From: Trichobilharzia regenti
Taxonomy: Eukaryota > Platyhelminthes > Trematoda > Strigeidida > Schistosomatidae
Direction of reading: 5' to 3'
DNA: 64,000 nucleotides
NCBI GenBank assembly: GCA_944472135.2
Contig: OX235262.1
Location: 87,580,903-87,644,902, forward strand
The notes beneath the pieces are model-generated. The model saw only the letters and a program-made list of their open reading frames with translations. It was not told where the DNA came from and made no database searches. Shown piece after piece: positions 1 to 10,236 of the stretch (its first letter is position 1; every line of letters starts with the position of its first letter). Made by a program: the position numbers and the translations under genes.

Positions 1-2
1 GC

Positions 3-314
3 AGTGCAGGTGTATTATTGCCTATTATCCAGCGCTTAGTGCTGCCTGGGACGACCATTCATACAGATGAATCGAGCAGTTACGGTCAATGGTCGAATCT
101 CGAGTATATTCATTATGTAGTCAACCACACCAACGGTTTTCTCAATCCTTTGGATGGAACTCAAACTAATTTCATCAAAAGTTTTGAGAGTCACCCAAAG
201 AAACAGATCAGATTGGTGAATGGATTAAGAAATCCAATGCTATACAGTTATCTGGACGAGTATACGTACAGAACTTGGTTTAACATAATTAAAAAGACTC
301 CTGTGAGAAATTAG
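3..314 (+). pseudogene. Merlin (IS1016/ISXO2-like) transposase, C-terminal fragment, catalytically dead
   Basis: The frame is open from the window edge and ends at 312-314. It resembles the C-terminal half of the ISXO2-like DDE domain of Merlin DNA transposons. The HTDE block near the start carries the second catalytic aspartate. The later block, usually NFIES(F/L)WSH, reads NFIKSFESH here, so the third acidic catalytic residue is replaced by lysine and the following tryptophan is also changed. The rest (VNHTNGF, NPLDGT, SYLDEY, the final W-F region) is well conserved. The element's 5' part lies outside the window. I infer a dead copy of a Merlin element, a family known in schistosomes. No terminal inverted repeat was identified downstream. 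Confidence 0.75.
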
Positions 315-658
315 GAGATTTTTCGCAACATATACGAGAACGTAATCTTTTGTAACTGTATTTTAACATTGCGTTACTTTTATATGAACGATTTCTTACA
401 ATTGCGCACAGTGTTTTAACCTTCTGATTGGTCGAAGTTGTCCTTGTCACGGTCACTTGTGCGTTCGTAGATCGCTTCGGTTTGGACTGCTATTCTTTAG
501 ATACCGCCCAAATTTCATATAAATTCATCCAGCAAGAGCAAAATAAGCACCGAAAGCGCGTCTGCTGCGCTTTCCTGGACCACTAGCCCCAACTTGAATC
601 AACGAAACCGCGCAAATGCCGCCAGGTTTGAGCCAGAAGCGCAACTTCAGATAGGAGC
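315..658. other. Gene-free stretch
   Basis: No open frame, RNA gene or recognisable repeat was seen. It probably holds the 3' non-coding remainder of the Merlin copy plus flanking sequence. It ends at the target duplication of BEL element A. Confidence 0.4.
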
Positions 659-663
659 TATGC

Positions 664-858
664 TGTCAATGTAGTTGAAGATTGAACGATCAATTCATTG
701 TTGTTTGCTCAAAATCAACTTCCCTAATTTTCGCGGAGGCATCAATACGACAGTCATCGTCTCATCGGTCGCTGATCAGAAAGAAGTCAGGAGACAACCG
801 TCAGAAGTAATATTGTGATTTATTGTTGTAATATTTGTTCACAGGCCTTAGTAGAATT
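664..858 (+). repeat. 5' LTR of element A, truncated and fused to gag
   Basis: It matches the first half of the 3' LTR at 3535-3885, then switches without a gap into the gag coding region near 858-861. The rest of the LTR, the primer binding site and the start of gag are missing. The junction lies at a short TTA match between the LTR and the gag sequence seen in element B. Confidence 0.75.
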
Positions 859-859
859 A

Positions 860-2560
860 CAATTTGTAAAGGAGTTTGAGATCATGCTGAGTAGATTTCT
901 ATTAAGTGATGAAATGAAATTGATGTATTTGATGAGGTATTGCACTGGAGATGCTGTAAGAGCTATACAGTGCTGTGAGCTCATGCCCCCTAATGAGGGA
1001 TACGCTGAGGCTATGAGCATATTACGTCAAAGGTTTGGAAGACCTTCAATGATTGTAAGGAACGTATACGAGGCTGTCAAAGGTAACGGCAGTCAACTTC
1101 AAGATGACTCCAAGGCACTTACTGATTTTTTAGATAATATTATGACTTATAAGAATACCTTGATTTCGATGAATTTCATGAGTGACCTAAACTCGAGTTT
1201 TATACTAGAAGTAATAGCAAGACATCTACCTACTCGACTGCAAAGGAAGTGGGTGAAGATAAGCTCCCGTATGGAGGATGAGGGTATCGAGCCAAAGTTT
1301 GATGATATCCTGAAACTGGTAAATACTAGTGTCAATGAATCTATGAGAAAGTTCGCCAGTCTATTAGATCTAACCCCTAGAATAGAGCAGTCTGAGATCA
1401 AAATGCAATCATTGATGACGAGTAGGCCTCAGAGAGGTGGATATCGAGAAAGCTCCATGATGTCTAGTAATGCATATAGACCTAGTGAGTGTAACAGGTT
1501 TCGTAGTACATCCTCAACAGATAAGTTACAAGATACAAGACAAACACGGTTGTGTTTTACACGTTTGCGAGAGGTGCATACAGAAGTGAACTGTGAACCG
1601 GTGAGCAAGTTCAGTGATAAGCTAAATGTAAACTCCAGGTCTGACTCCGAATTGTGTGACGATAACGGTGTTGTGAAAAAGTCTGTAGTTGCAACTGGTA
1701 AGCCGTTGTTGAATAGAGTGTCACAGAATAGAGTTACTGCTTCAGAGTGGAGTTCTGACTCCACAAGTTTACAAAGTATATCTAGTCAGAGTGAAGTTAT
1801 AAAACCTTTAATGATTTTTGAGGAGGAACCAAAATTGTCTACTTCTGTTATTAAAGAGTTTGAAAATGATGAACTTGACGGTAAATTGAATATTTGTGGT
1901 AATGATCATGATAGTGCAGAGTTGTCTTTGGTTGATCATTATGAGATGAGGGATATGCCTACTACTGCTAAGTTAAATAAAGGTTCTGTACAACTACAAC
2001 GTGAAGTAGAATTGAACGCAGATGCAGTTCCAAAAGGTGTGCATACTTGTGAGACAGTCAGTGTAATTGATCAGCATGTAGCCCACCTATCATCAGATGA
2101 TAGTGCTAAACCCGAACTAGTAGTGAAAGACAGCAGTGGTGGTGGTCTTGCAGTTAGACAAATTTCTGAAAGCCTAGCAACAACAGCTTTTGATCCACCG
2201 TTGGTGCTGTCATCCACAATGGAAAATACGCCCATCAACTCAAGTATCTTGTGCAATGACTATGATAGTATCAGTTCGTTTGAAAGGACGAATATCAATG
2301 GTCAGTTTAGTGGGGATAAGCCAAGTGTAAACGAGAGAGTAATTGTTAAATTGACTTGCACGAATAAAGGCATTTCTAGTTTCAAGTTACTATTTGAATG
2401 TTATTATCTTTGGTGAAAATTACTCTGTTTCTATACTTGGTTGATGAGATATGTCGTGTGTTTGTTGGTCATCTATATTCTACGATACAATGACATGGGC
2501 ATGTTGCCGTTCAGATTTGAGGATATAGCTCATAGAAGAAAGTTAGCAAATGAACTCTGA
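860..2560 (+). pseudogene. BEL/Pao gag remnant joined to pre-integrase fragment
   Basis: The frame enters from the LTR and matches element B's gag from the block LQFVKEFEIML onward. Recognisable gag blocks are LKLMYLMRYCTG-like, EAMSILRQRFGRPSMI, DLNSSFILEV and LQRKWVKISSRMEDEG, typical of the DUF1759 gag domain of BEL elements. From about 2230 the protein changes to a segment (VKLTCTNKGISSF, YYLW, LMRYVV) like the region just before integrase in BEL Pol. A TGA at 2414-2416 interrupts it where element B has TGT; the frame then stays open to about 2560. The N-terminal quarter of gag is gone. Non-functional, but much of its sequence is preserved. Confidence 0.8.
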
Positions 2561-2581
2561 GACGATTTTCCAACCTAGGGC

Positions 2582-2638
2582 GTCAACCTGAGAAGGGTTG
2601 TAGGCGTACTGCTGTAAGTCCTACAGTTCTTCAAGGGT
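2582..2638 (+). other. Structured repeat motif, copy 1 of element A
   Basis: Helix 1 is CAACC(584-588 of this kilobase)/GGTTG(596-600) with a 7-nt loop. Helix 2 is TAGG(601-604)/CCTA(620-623) with a 15-nt loop containing GTAAGT. The copy at 2773 changes one pair of helix 2 from T-A to C-G, so pairing is kept. It lies in the non-coding 3' region of the BEL element. Function unknown. Confidence 0.6.
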
Positions 2639-2772
2639 AGTTTGTCAAGGCAGAATCCACAACATTTGATGTGTTGATTGTACATATGTTTGTGTTAAAT
2701 AATTGTGTGAGTTCCAATTATTGTAATTGTTGGTTAATCTTGTTTGTGTCCGGACATTCCACAAATTACAAT

Positions 2773-2828
2773 CGTCAACGTGAGAAGGGTTGCAGGCGTA
2801 CTGGTGTAAGTCCTGCAATTCTTCAAAG
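2773..2828 (+). other. Structured repeat motif, copy 2 of element A
   Basis: Same motif as at 2582. Helix 2 is CAGG(2793-2796)/CCTG(2812-2815), again with a 15-nt loop. Helix 1 has one C-to-G change that breaks a pair. The GTAAGT in the loop is kept. Confidence 0.6.
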
Positions 2829-3534
2829 GAATTCCATCAATACATGATCCGCGAGTTTGTGTGTACTGTTTGTATATACGTGTGGTGTGTCATAGCAATT
2901 GGTGTTTTTTGGATTCATTGTCTTTACTCGTTGTTTTCGTATCTTGTTGTTATTGCGTAATTTTGTTAAAATTTTCGTCGTGATTACTTTCGAAGTTGTG
3001 TCCACTCTTCTACATCCATGAATGAATTGATTGATGTTAAGGACAGCAGATGGGTCGTATACGCCGGGGAGGCTAGGCTATTGCTGAGAATGAAATGCAC
3101 ACGGAGATAATTGTTAGCTGCGGTCCCACACGCCGGGGAGAAAGAGTGTAAACGACTGAGGCTCGCATGCGTCACCGCTACTAGAACTGAGGCAGAATGA
3201 GTGACAAGCGATTTCAGTGGTAATTGGTAATGAGTAGATAAGAGGATGTGCGTAGAGTATCGTGAGGTGCTGCCATGGCCACTTTGCATTCTGCAAGAGT
3301 CATTCTAGCAAGTGGAGACTGTGTTGCAAGATGTCGAGAGGAGGTCTCTGTCTGGAGGCGCAGGTCGTCATTGATGTGTGAGATTGTGCTGTGAGTATGC
3401 TTGTGGTGTGTTGGCTTTTCTGTTTGTTTTCCATTTCAGCTCTGTCCGTGTGACCCAGGTTCTCGCAATGGCATCCAAGTCAACGTGTATTGGTCGTGAA
3501 GATAAAAGGGATGGATCCCTTTTTTGCCGGGGAG

Positions 3535-3885
3535 TGTCAATGTAGCTGAAGATTGAACGATTGTTGTTTGCTCAAACCCAACTTCCCCAATTTTCGCGGA
3601 GGCATCAATACGACAGTCATCGTCTCATCGGTCGCTGTTCAGAAAGAAGTCAGGAGACAACCGTCAGAAGTAATATTGTGATTTATTGTTGTAATATTTG
3701 TTCACAGACCTTAGTAGAAATATTTTTTATATGTTGGTGTTACAATAAAGAATTCTCAAGCGGCCATTCGGTGTTTTGGTTTTTGCGTCCGTTATTACTA
3801 AGCGTTTCTGAGAAACTCCAAGGAACAGCGTGAGTCCGAGCGTAGCAACAGCTGAACATTAACGGTCTACGAGACGTGGCTGATA
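3535..3885 (+). repeat. 3' LTR of BEL element A
   Basis: It starts TGTCAATGTAGC directly after the purine-rich GCCGGGGAG and ends CTGATA next to the target duplication. Homologous LTRs lie at 6960-7324, 10381-10699, 12225-12592, 42639-42971 and 43968-44329. An AATAAA about halfway along could be the polyadenylation signal. Confidence 0.85.
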
Positions 3886-3906
3886 TATGCTTTATCAACG
3901 CCCCAA

Positions 3907-4072
3907 TTGTGCAGGCATGGATAAGTATTATTTTAATTACATAAATTTGGTATATGGTGAATTTACATTTTGCAGTCCTTTTTGACTTTATTTTGTAGGA
4001 ACGGTATGTTAACTAGTCATTCAATAGACCACATTAAGAAATATAGAAACATTATCTTCGCATTAAGGAAAT
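3907..4072 (+). repeat. Dispersed repeat, copy 1 (pair with 5210-5365)
   Basis: Both copies share a CAGGCATGGATAAG start, an ATAAATTTGGT(A/T)TATGG block, a (G/C)TGTNGGAAC-like block and a similar 3' end, with many substitutions. Same orientation, about 1.3 kb apart. Family not recognised. Confidence 0.5.
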
Positions 4073-5028
4073 AATAATTTGCTATATTCCAGAGGTACAG
4101 TGTGAAATTATCAGCACTCATCTACAATATTGCATCCAATTTTATCAAACATTTGAAAGGAGTATTACAAAGAATAAATATAAAGAACAACAACAACAAA
4201 AGGAAAAAACACAAAATAGCAAAAAATGAGAAAAAATAACACGTAGAGTGGAAAATAAACAACATAATAAGTAATATCTCAGTATTGGGTAGTGGAAGCT
4301 GTGATATGTTTGTGCGTGGTGAACAATAAAACTATATCATACAAGAAGTCATGAAATGACCTTAAGAATGTTTATCGTATGATCAGATCAATTTGATTGA
4401 ACTACACTAAGCAATCATAAAATAAACATTTCAGGTTTTTTTAGTGTTAGCTCTAATGCGGTGATTGTAATGGTAGTGTGAGTAATCCTGCATAACACAA
4501 AATTTTTGAAATGGTATTAACGACATTCACAACCACGATTGTCAATTAATATTGCTGAACAAAAACAACCACAAAAATAATATTATATGGAGGTTAAAGA
4601 CAGGACAATTTTGTAATACTCATAGTGATAATATAGTCGGAAACAGTGGACACACAAAAGAAGGAATAGAATTAAATACAGAAAAGTAAGCCCATGTTAG
4701 TAACTTAGGTAGCTAAGTATGTTTGAGTAGGTTGTTCACAATAGAATACAAAGAGGAGAGAAATAAAAGAGCCAAAATTATGTTAATAACAACGAAGCAA
4801 GTCATACGTTTCGCTCTTAAAATTGTCTCTGTCACTTGGAACACGGGCCAAATACGGCATTGTTGAGTTCCTATACTTGATTGTACAAGCATATATTATT
4901 TTATACTGATTTCCGGTTCCAACTGATGAGATACAAGGAGAGAGCTGGGGTCCAAGAATATGGTGTTAGACCAATTTCACATGTATTCAGATGCCTTTCT
5001 ACTAATGTAGTGAAAACCTGACTGAGTT

Positions 5029-5064
<36 letters not shown>

Positions 5065-5209
5065 GTATATTCTCATTTTGTACATGAGAGACGCCAGTTC
5101 ACAGGCATCATCAATATGATAAATTACATATACGATTAGCAATCATACTTAATAATAATGTTTTAATAAAATACACATTTTTTCCTACTTGTGTAGGACA
5201 CACCAAATA
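4073..5209. other. Gene-free AT-rich stretch with trinucleotide microsatellite
   Basis: No coding frame or RNA gene seen. An (ATA)n microsatellite occupies about 5029-5062. Otherwise it is unremarkable AT-rich sequence. Confidence 0.5.
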
Positions 5210-5365
5210 TACAGGCATGGATAAGCATTATATAAATTTCATAAATTTGGTTTATGGTTAAGTTACATGGTTGATGGCGTTTTTGTCTTAGGTCTGTGGG
5301 AACAATATGATAACCAGTCATTCTATGGAGCACGTCATGAAACATAGGAATATTAATATTGCATT
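5210..5365 (+). repeat. Dispersed repeat, copy 2 (pair with 3907-4072)
   Basis: Degenerate direct repeat of the segment at 3907-4072; see that entry. The stretch that follows, to about 5950, holds nothing recognisable. Confidence 0.5.
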
Positions 5366-5978
5366 AGCAAAAAAACCCAAGTCAGTTTTGGATGGATTAA
5401 AAATACTTGGGAAAAAATAAAGCTTGAAGTAATTCCTCAATATAACTTAGGTGTGTACAAATCCGAATCTTATTTTTGATTTGATTTATATCCAAATTGC
5501 GTAATAAGGAAGCTATTTTACAGATACGATCAGTTATGTTGTAAGTATTCCATTGGTATAAGAGTATATTCCACAAATGTAATCCATGTTGCGTCTTGGG
5601 GAAAGTTAATTCGTTATTAGCTAGGCAAATGAAAGATACGGGACCAATAATGTTTGCAGATCATTTGTCATTGTAAATCGTCAAACATCCACATTATTCA
5701 TTCTCATTCGGTAAGTCCAATGGAAGCTGAAATGGTGAGAGAAAAAAGAAGACAAACAACAGCAAAGCGAAAGAAAGCAAGAGGAGTCCTTAAGGAGTGA
5801 TTAATAAACATATACTTATATATTCTGTCTAGTAACTACGCTTATTTTTGTTCATTAACTAACTAGTCCCGTTATGCTAACTTTTATATTATGTGTGAAC
5901 TAATATTACCGTCCTGTGTAGAAATGTTTATCACCTAGTTCCAGTAATATTAAAATTTATAATTGTAGTTTGTTGTAA

Positions 5979-6527
5979 CTACACGTTTAATGAACTTAAA
6001 ATATCTATGTAGGGTGAAAAAGAGGGTGTAAGAGTCAGATGTAGAAGTGAATTGTCATCTTTGAGCAGTCTGGTGACTGCGGAGATGAACACTGGAAGTG
6101 TGTTTGCATCGCGCACTTTAGCGGGTAGTCTATTCCAAATGACTGAAAACGTATTTAAGAAGAAGTTGTACCGCACGTAAGTCTGACAGTGCTCTATAGC
6201 AGCTAGGTTGTGATGATTTCTAAGATTGTAACTGATGACAGCGGTAGGTTTAGTTATTGGTTCGGAGGAATGCAAGAGAAGATTAGTTAGCATGTAGTAA
6301 AAGATAAGGTTTAGCTTAAGACGTCTTTTCCAGAGGGGTTCTAATCTTAGTCTTTCGCATCGCTCATGGTATTCCAGACCACTTTCTAAACTAAGAGTTC
6401 TTGAGGTAAACTGCCGTTGCACTCCCTCTAATTTAAGCTTGTCATTTTGTCTGAGTCCGCTAAGAATAAACGGGCAGTATTCTAAGATAGGTCGGACACA
6501 TACTTTGTATAATAATAATAATATCAT
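5979..6527 (-). pseudogene. CR1-like LINE reverse transcriptase, C-terminal tail (5'-truncated)
   Basis: A 182-codon minus-strand frame reads like the part of a non-LTR retrotransposon ORF2 downstream of the RT palm. It has a YKVCVRPILEYCPFILS-type block, LEGVQRQFTSRTL, YHERCERLRLEPLWKRRLK, then a region ending IWNRLPAKVRDA and a terminal stop. These are hallmarks of CR1/jockey-type LINEs. No RT catalytic motif is present because the copy is 5'-truncated near 6530. The frame is intact to its natural stop, so the insertion may be fairly young. Subfamily not assigned. Confidence 0.75.
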
Positions 6528-6539
6528 GAAATAAGCAAG

Positions 6540-6959
6540 ACTCTAATACTCAAAATTACAATTAAATTTGATATTTATACTTAATCATTACTTGCTGTTA
6601 TAGTGAAAACCAATAGTTTCCCTACATATTTAAATATATGACCATGATTACAAAATCATTTAGTTGTAATTACTCTCCGAGTAATTGTCATTGTGTCATA
6701 CCTGCATGTTTGATATATGATAAATACATTATAAATTTGTAAAAAATTATATTTGTAAAATCTCAGTGAGATTGAAATGAATAATTCCAACGTTTCGTCT
6801 CGCAATCTGGTCCGAACCTATTCAGGGAAATTAATCAAAATTAACAAAACAGAGGTTTGTATATAAAAGGAACATTTCTTGTTTTTAAATACTTTGTCCA
6901 ATCATGATTCATAAAACAAGTATTAACAAGTACAATAAATAAAAAATTGTATGAGCTGT
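6540..6959. other. Gene-free AT-rich stretch
   Basis: No gene or clear repeat seen. It ends at the LTR of BEL element B. Confidence 0.4.
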
Positions 6960-7324
6960 TGTCAGTCTCGTCTCATAAACCGTTAATGCCCAGCTCTCGC
7001 TACGCTCGGGCCCACGCTGTTCCTTTGAGTTTCAGAAACGCTTAGTAATAACGGACGCAAAAACCAAAACACCGATCTGCTGCTTGTTATTTCTTTATTG
7101 TTACACCAACATAAAAAAGGAATAAACGAACTAAGCAACTAAGGTCTGTAAACAAATATTACAATAATAAATCGTTATGTTACTTCTGACGATGTTTCAC
7201 TCTTCTTTCTGAACAGCGACCGATGAGACGATGACTGTCGTATTGATGCCTCCGCGAAAATCGAGGAAGTTGATTTCGAGCAAACAACCAAGAAATGATC
7301 ATTCAATCTTCAACTACATTGACA
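6960..7324 (-). repeat. 3' LTR of BEL element B
   Basis: On the minus strand it runs TGTCAATG ... CTGACA, 365 bp, preceded by GCCGGGGAG. It is about 46 bp longer than the 5' LTR at 10381-10699; the main difference is a segment missing from the latter. Confidence 0.85.
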
Positions 7325-8030
7325 CTCCCCGGCAAAAAAGGGATCCATCCCTTTTATCTTCACGACCAATACACGTTGACTTGGATGCCATTGCGAGAAC
7401 CTGGGTCACACGGACAGAGCTGAAATGGAAAACAAACAGAAAAGCCAACACACCACAAGCATACTCACAGCACAATCTCACACATCAATGACGACCTGCG
7501 CCTCCAGACAGAGACCTCCTCTCGACATCTTGCAACACAGTCTCCACTTGCTAGAATGACTCTTGCAGAATGCAAAGTGGCCATGGCAGCACCTCACGAT
7601 ACTCTACGCACATCCTCTTATCTACTCATTACCAATTACCACTGAAATCGCTTGTCACTCATTCTGCCTCAGTTCTAGTAGCGGTGACGCATGCGAGCCT
7701 CAGTCGTTTACACTCTTTCTCCCCGGCGTGTGGGACCGCAGCTAACAATTATCTCCGTGTGCATTTCATTCTCAGCAATAGCCTAGCCTCCCCGGCGTAT
7801 ACGACCCATCTGCTGTCCTTAACATCAATCAATTCATTCATGGATGTAGAAGAGTGGACACAACTTCGAAAGTAATCACGACGAAAATTTTAACAAAATT
7901 ACGCAATAACAACAAGATACGAAAACAACGAGTAAAGACAATGAATCCAAAAAACACCAATTGCTATGACACACCACACGTATATACAAACAGTACACAC
8001 AAACTCGCGGATCATGTATTGATGGAATTC

Positions 8031-8088
8031 CTTTGAAGAATTGCAGGACTTACACCAGTACGCCTGCAACCCTTCTCACGTTGACGAT
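8031..8088 (-). other. Structured repeat motif, copy 2 of element B
   Basis: Minus-strand counterpart of 2773-2828, with the TGCAGG/CCTGCA version of helix 2 and the GTAAGT loop sequence. Confidence 0.55.
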
Positions 8089-8221
8089 TGTAATTTGTGG
8101 AATGTCCGGACACAAACAAGATTAACCAACAATTACAATAATTGGAACTCACACAATTATTTAACACAAACATATGTACAATCAACACATCAAATGTTGT
8201 GGATTCTGCCTTGACAAACTA

Positions 8222-8279
8222 CCCTTGAAGAACTGTAGGACTTACAGCAGTACGCCTACAACCCTTCTCAGGTTGACGC
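8222..8279 (-). other. Structured repeat motif, copy 1 of element B
   Basis: Minus-strand counterpart of 2582-2638, with the TGTAGG/CCTACA version of helix 2 and the CAACC/GGTTG helix 1. Confidence 0.55.
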
Positions 8280-8298
8280 CCTAGGTTGGAAAATCGTC

Positions 8299-10236
8299 TC
8301 AGAGTTCATTTGCTAACTTTCTTCTATGAGCTATATCCTCAAATCTGAACGGCAACATGCCCATGTCATTGTATCGTAGAATATAGATGACCAACAAACA
8401 CACGACATATCTCATCAACCAAGTATAGAAACAGAGTAATTTACACCAAAGATAATAACATTCAAATAGTAACTTGAAACTAGAAATGCCTTTATTCGTG
8501 CAAGTCAATTTAACAATTACTCTCTCGTTTACACTTGGCTTATCCCCACTAAACTGACCATTGATATTCGTCCTTTCAAACGAACTGATACTATCATAGT
8601 CATTGCACAAGATACTTGAGTTGATGGGTGTCTGTTTCATTGTGGATGACAGCACCAACGATGACTGAGTGACACAAGGTGATGAACTTAGTGGTGGATC
8701 AGAAGCTGTTGTTGTTCGGCTCTCAGATAGTTGTCCAACTGCAAGATTACCACCACTGCTGTCTTTCACTACTAGTTCGGGTTTAGCACTATCATCTGAT
8801 GATAGGTGGGCTACATGCTGATCAATTACACTGACTGTCTCACAAGTATGCACACCTTTTGGAACTGCATCTGCGTTCAATTCTACTTCACGTTGTAGTT
8901 GTACAGAACCTTTATTTAACTTAGCAGTAGTAGGCATATCCCTCATCTCATAATGATCAACCAAAGACAACTCTGCACTATCATGATCATTACCACAAAT
9001 ATTCAATTTACCGTCAAGTTCATCATTTTCAAACTCTTTAATAACAGAAGTAGACAATTTTGGTTCCTCCTCAAAAATCATTAAAGGTTTTATAACTTCA
9101 CTCTGACTAGATATACTTTGTAAACTTGTGGAGTCAGAACTCCACTCTGAAGCAGTAACTCTATTCTGTGACACTCTATTCAACAACGGCTTACCAGTTG
9201 CAACTACAGACTTTTTCACAACACCGTTATCGTCACACAATTCGGAGTCAGACCTGGAGTTTACATTTAGCTTATCACTGAACTTGCTCACCGGTTCACA
9301 GTTCACTTCTGTATGCACCTCTTGCAAACGTGTAAAACACAACCGTGTTTGTCTTGCATCTTGTAACTTATCTGTTGAGGATGTACTACGAAACCTGTTA
9401 CACTCACTAGGTCTATATGCATTACTAGACATCATGGAGCTTTCTCGATATCCACCTCTCTGAGGCCTACTCGTCATCAATGATTGCATTTTGATCTCAG
9501 ACTGCTCTATTCTAGGGGTGAGATCTAATAGACTGGCGAACTTGCTCATAGATTCATTGACACTAGTATTTACCAGTTTCAGGATATCATCAAACTTTGG
9601 CTCGATACCCTCATCCTCCATACGGGAGCTTATCTTCACCCACTTCCTTTGCAGTCGAGTAGGTAGACGTCTTGATATTACTTCTAGTATAAAACTCGAG
9701 TTTAGGTCACTCATTCGATTCATCGAAATCATACCATTCTTGTAAATTAGCAAATTATCTAAAAACTCAGTGAGTGCCTGGGAGTCATCCTGTAATTGAC
9801 CACCATTACCCTTAACAGCCTCGAATAATTTCCCTGCAATCATCGAAGGTCTTCCAAACCTTTGACGTAATATGCTCATAGCCTCGTAGTAGCCCTCTTT
9901 TGGCTTCATAAACTTACAACACTCTATAGCTCTTGAAGCATCTCCAGTGCAATATCTCATCAAATACATCAATTTCAATTCATCATTTAATAAAAAACCA
10001 CTCAACATGATCTCAAACTCCTTTACAAATTGTAAATAATCAGCCGGGTTTCCATCGAAACACCGTGGTTCAAATTTAGGGAGTTTGATGTTCCTATTAT
10101 CCCTGAACGGCGAAACAGTAACATCAACCATGTCATGCTTAACATCAGACACATCGTTACAATTAACAGACAAGTCAACATGACTTACTTTCCTGTTTGC
10201 ATCCAAGACACTCTGTCCCTTCTTTGACCCAGGCAT
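8299..10236 (-). CDS. BEL/Pao Gag fused to pre-integrase segment, 645 codons, intact
   Basis: The frame starts MPGSKKGQSVLDANRKVSH. From about residue 52 it enters a DUF1759-like gag core: LPKFEPRCFDGNPADYLQF, MYLMRYCTGDASRAIE, AMSILRQRFGRPSMI, DLNSSFILEVISRRLPTRLQ and KWVKISSRMEDEGIEP. A long serine-rich, low-complexity stretch follows (about residues 230-560). The end, VKLTCTNKGISSF through MLPFRFEDIAHRRKLANEL, resembles the pre-integrase part of BEL Pol. Gag would form the capsid-like particle. Zinc knuckles, protease, RT and integrase are absent, so mobility would need enzymes from an autonomous relative. The start chosen is the first ATG after the LTR and leader. The intact frame in a deleted element is notable. 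Confidence 0.8.
   Translation of the reverse strand: MPGSKKGQSVLDANRKVSHVDLSVNCNDVSDVKHDMVDVTVSPFRDNRNIKLPKFEPRCFDGNPADYLQFVKEFEIMLSGFLLNDELKLMYLMRYCTGDASRAIECCKFMKPKEGYYEAMSILRQRFGRPSMIAGKLFEAVKGNGGQLQDDSQALTEFLDNLLIYKNGMISMNRMSDLNSSFILEVISRRLPTRLQRKWVKISSRMEDEGIEPKFDDILKLVNTSVNESMSKFASLLDLTPRIEQSEIKMQSLMTSRPQRGGYRESSMMSSNAYRPSECNRFRSTSSTDKLQDARQTRLCFTRLQEVHTEVNCEPVSKFSDKLNVNSRSDSELCDDNGVVKKSVVATGKPLLNRVSQNRVTASEWSSDSTSLQSISSQSEVIKPLMIFEEEPKLSTSVIKEFENDELDGKLNICGNDHDSAELSLVDHYEMRDMPTTAKLNKGSVQLQREVELNADAVPKGVHTCETVSVIDQHVAHLSSDDSAKPELVVKDSSGGNLAVGQLSESRTTTASDPPLSSSPCVTQSSLVLSSTMKQTPINSSILCNDYDSISSFERTNINGQFSGDKPSVNERVIVKLTCTNKGISSFKLLFECYYLWCKLLCFYTWLMRYVVCLLVIYILRYNDMGMLPFRFEDIAHRRKLANEL

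Larger units (their letters stand above)
664..3885 (+). mobile_element. BEL/Pao LTR retrotransposon A, internally deleted, with target-site duplication
   Basis: The element begins with TGTCAATG, the LTR start shared by the other BEL copies, and ends in CTGATA, where the other copies end in CTGACA. The bases TATGC occur directly before it (659-663) and directly after it (3886-3890), a 5-bp target duplication of the usual BEL/Pao size. Inside are a 5' LTR fragment, a gag-derived frame joined to a pre-integrase fragment, a non-coding 3' region with two copies of a structured motif, a purine-rich GCCGGGGAG at the 3' LTR border, and the 3' LTR. Protease, reverse transcriptase, RNase H and integrase are absent, so it is non-autonomous. 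The gag type (DUF1759-like) is that of schistosome BEL elements such as Sinbad. Confidence 0.85.

Noticed and set aside
2984..3296. Short frames in the BEL 3' region (also at 7563-8036 and 42094-42399)
   Set aside because: They appear identical in A and B because the DNA is nearly identical, but are broken in C and have no domain resemblance, so coding is not supported.
4921..4960. A hammerhead core from ACTGATGAGATACAAGG
   Set aside because: CTGATGA is followed by no helix II partner and no GAAA at the right distance.
9128..9745. Plus-strand frames opposite the BEL gag in element B
   Set aside because: They mirror the gag coding strand and recur only because elements A and B are inverted copies.
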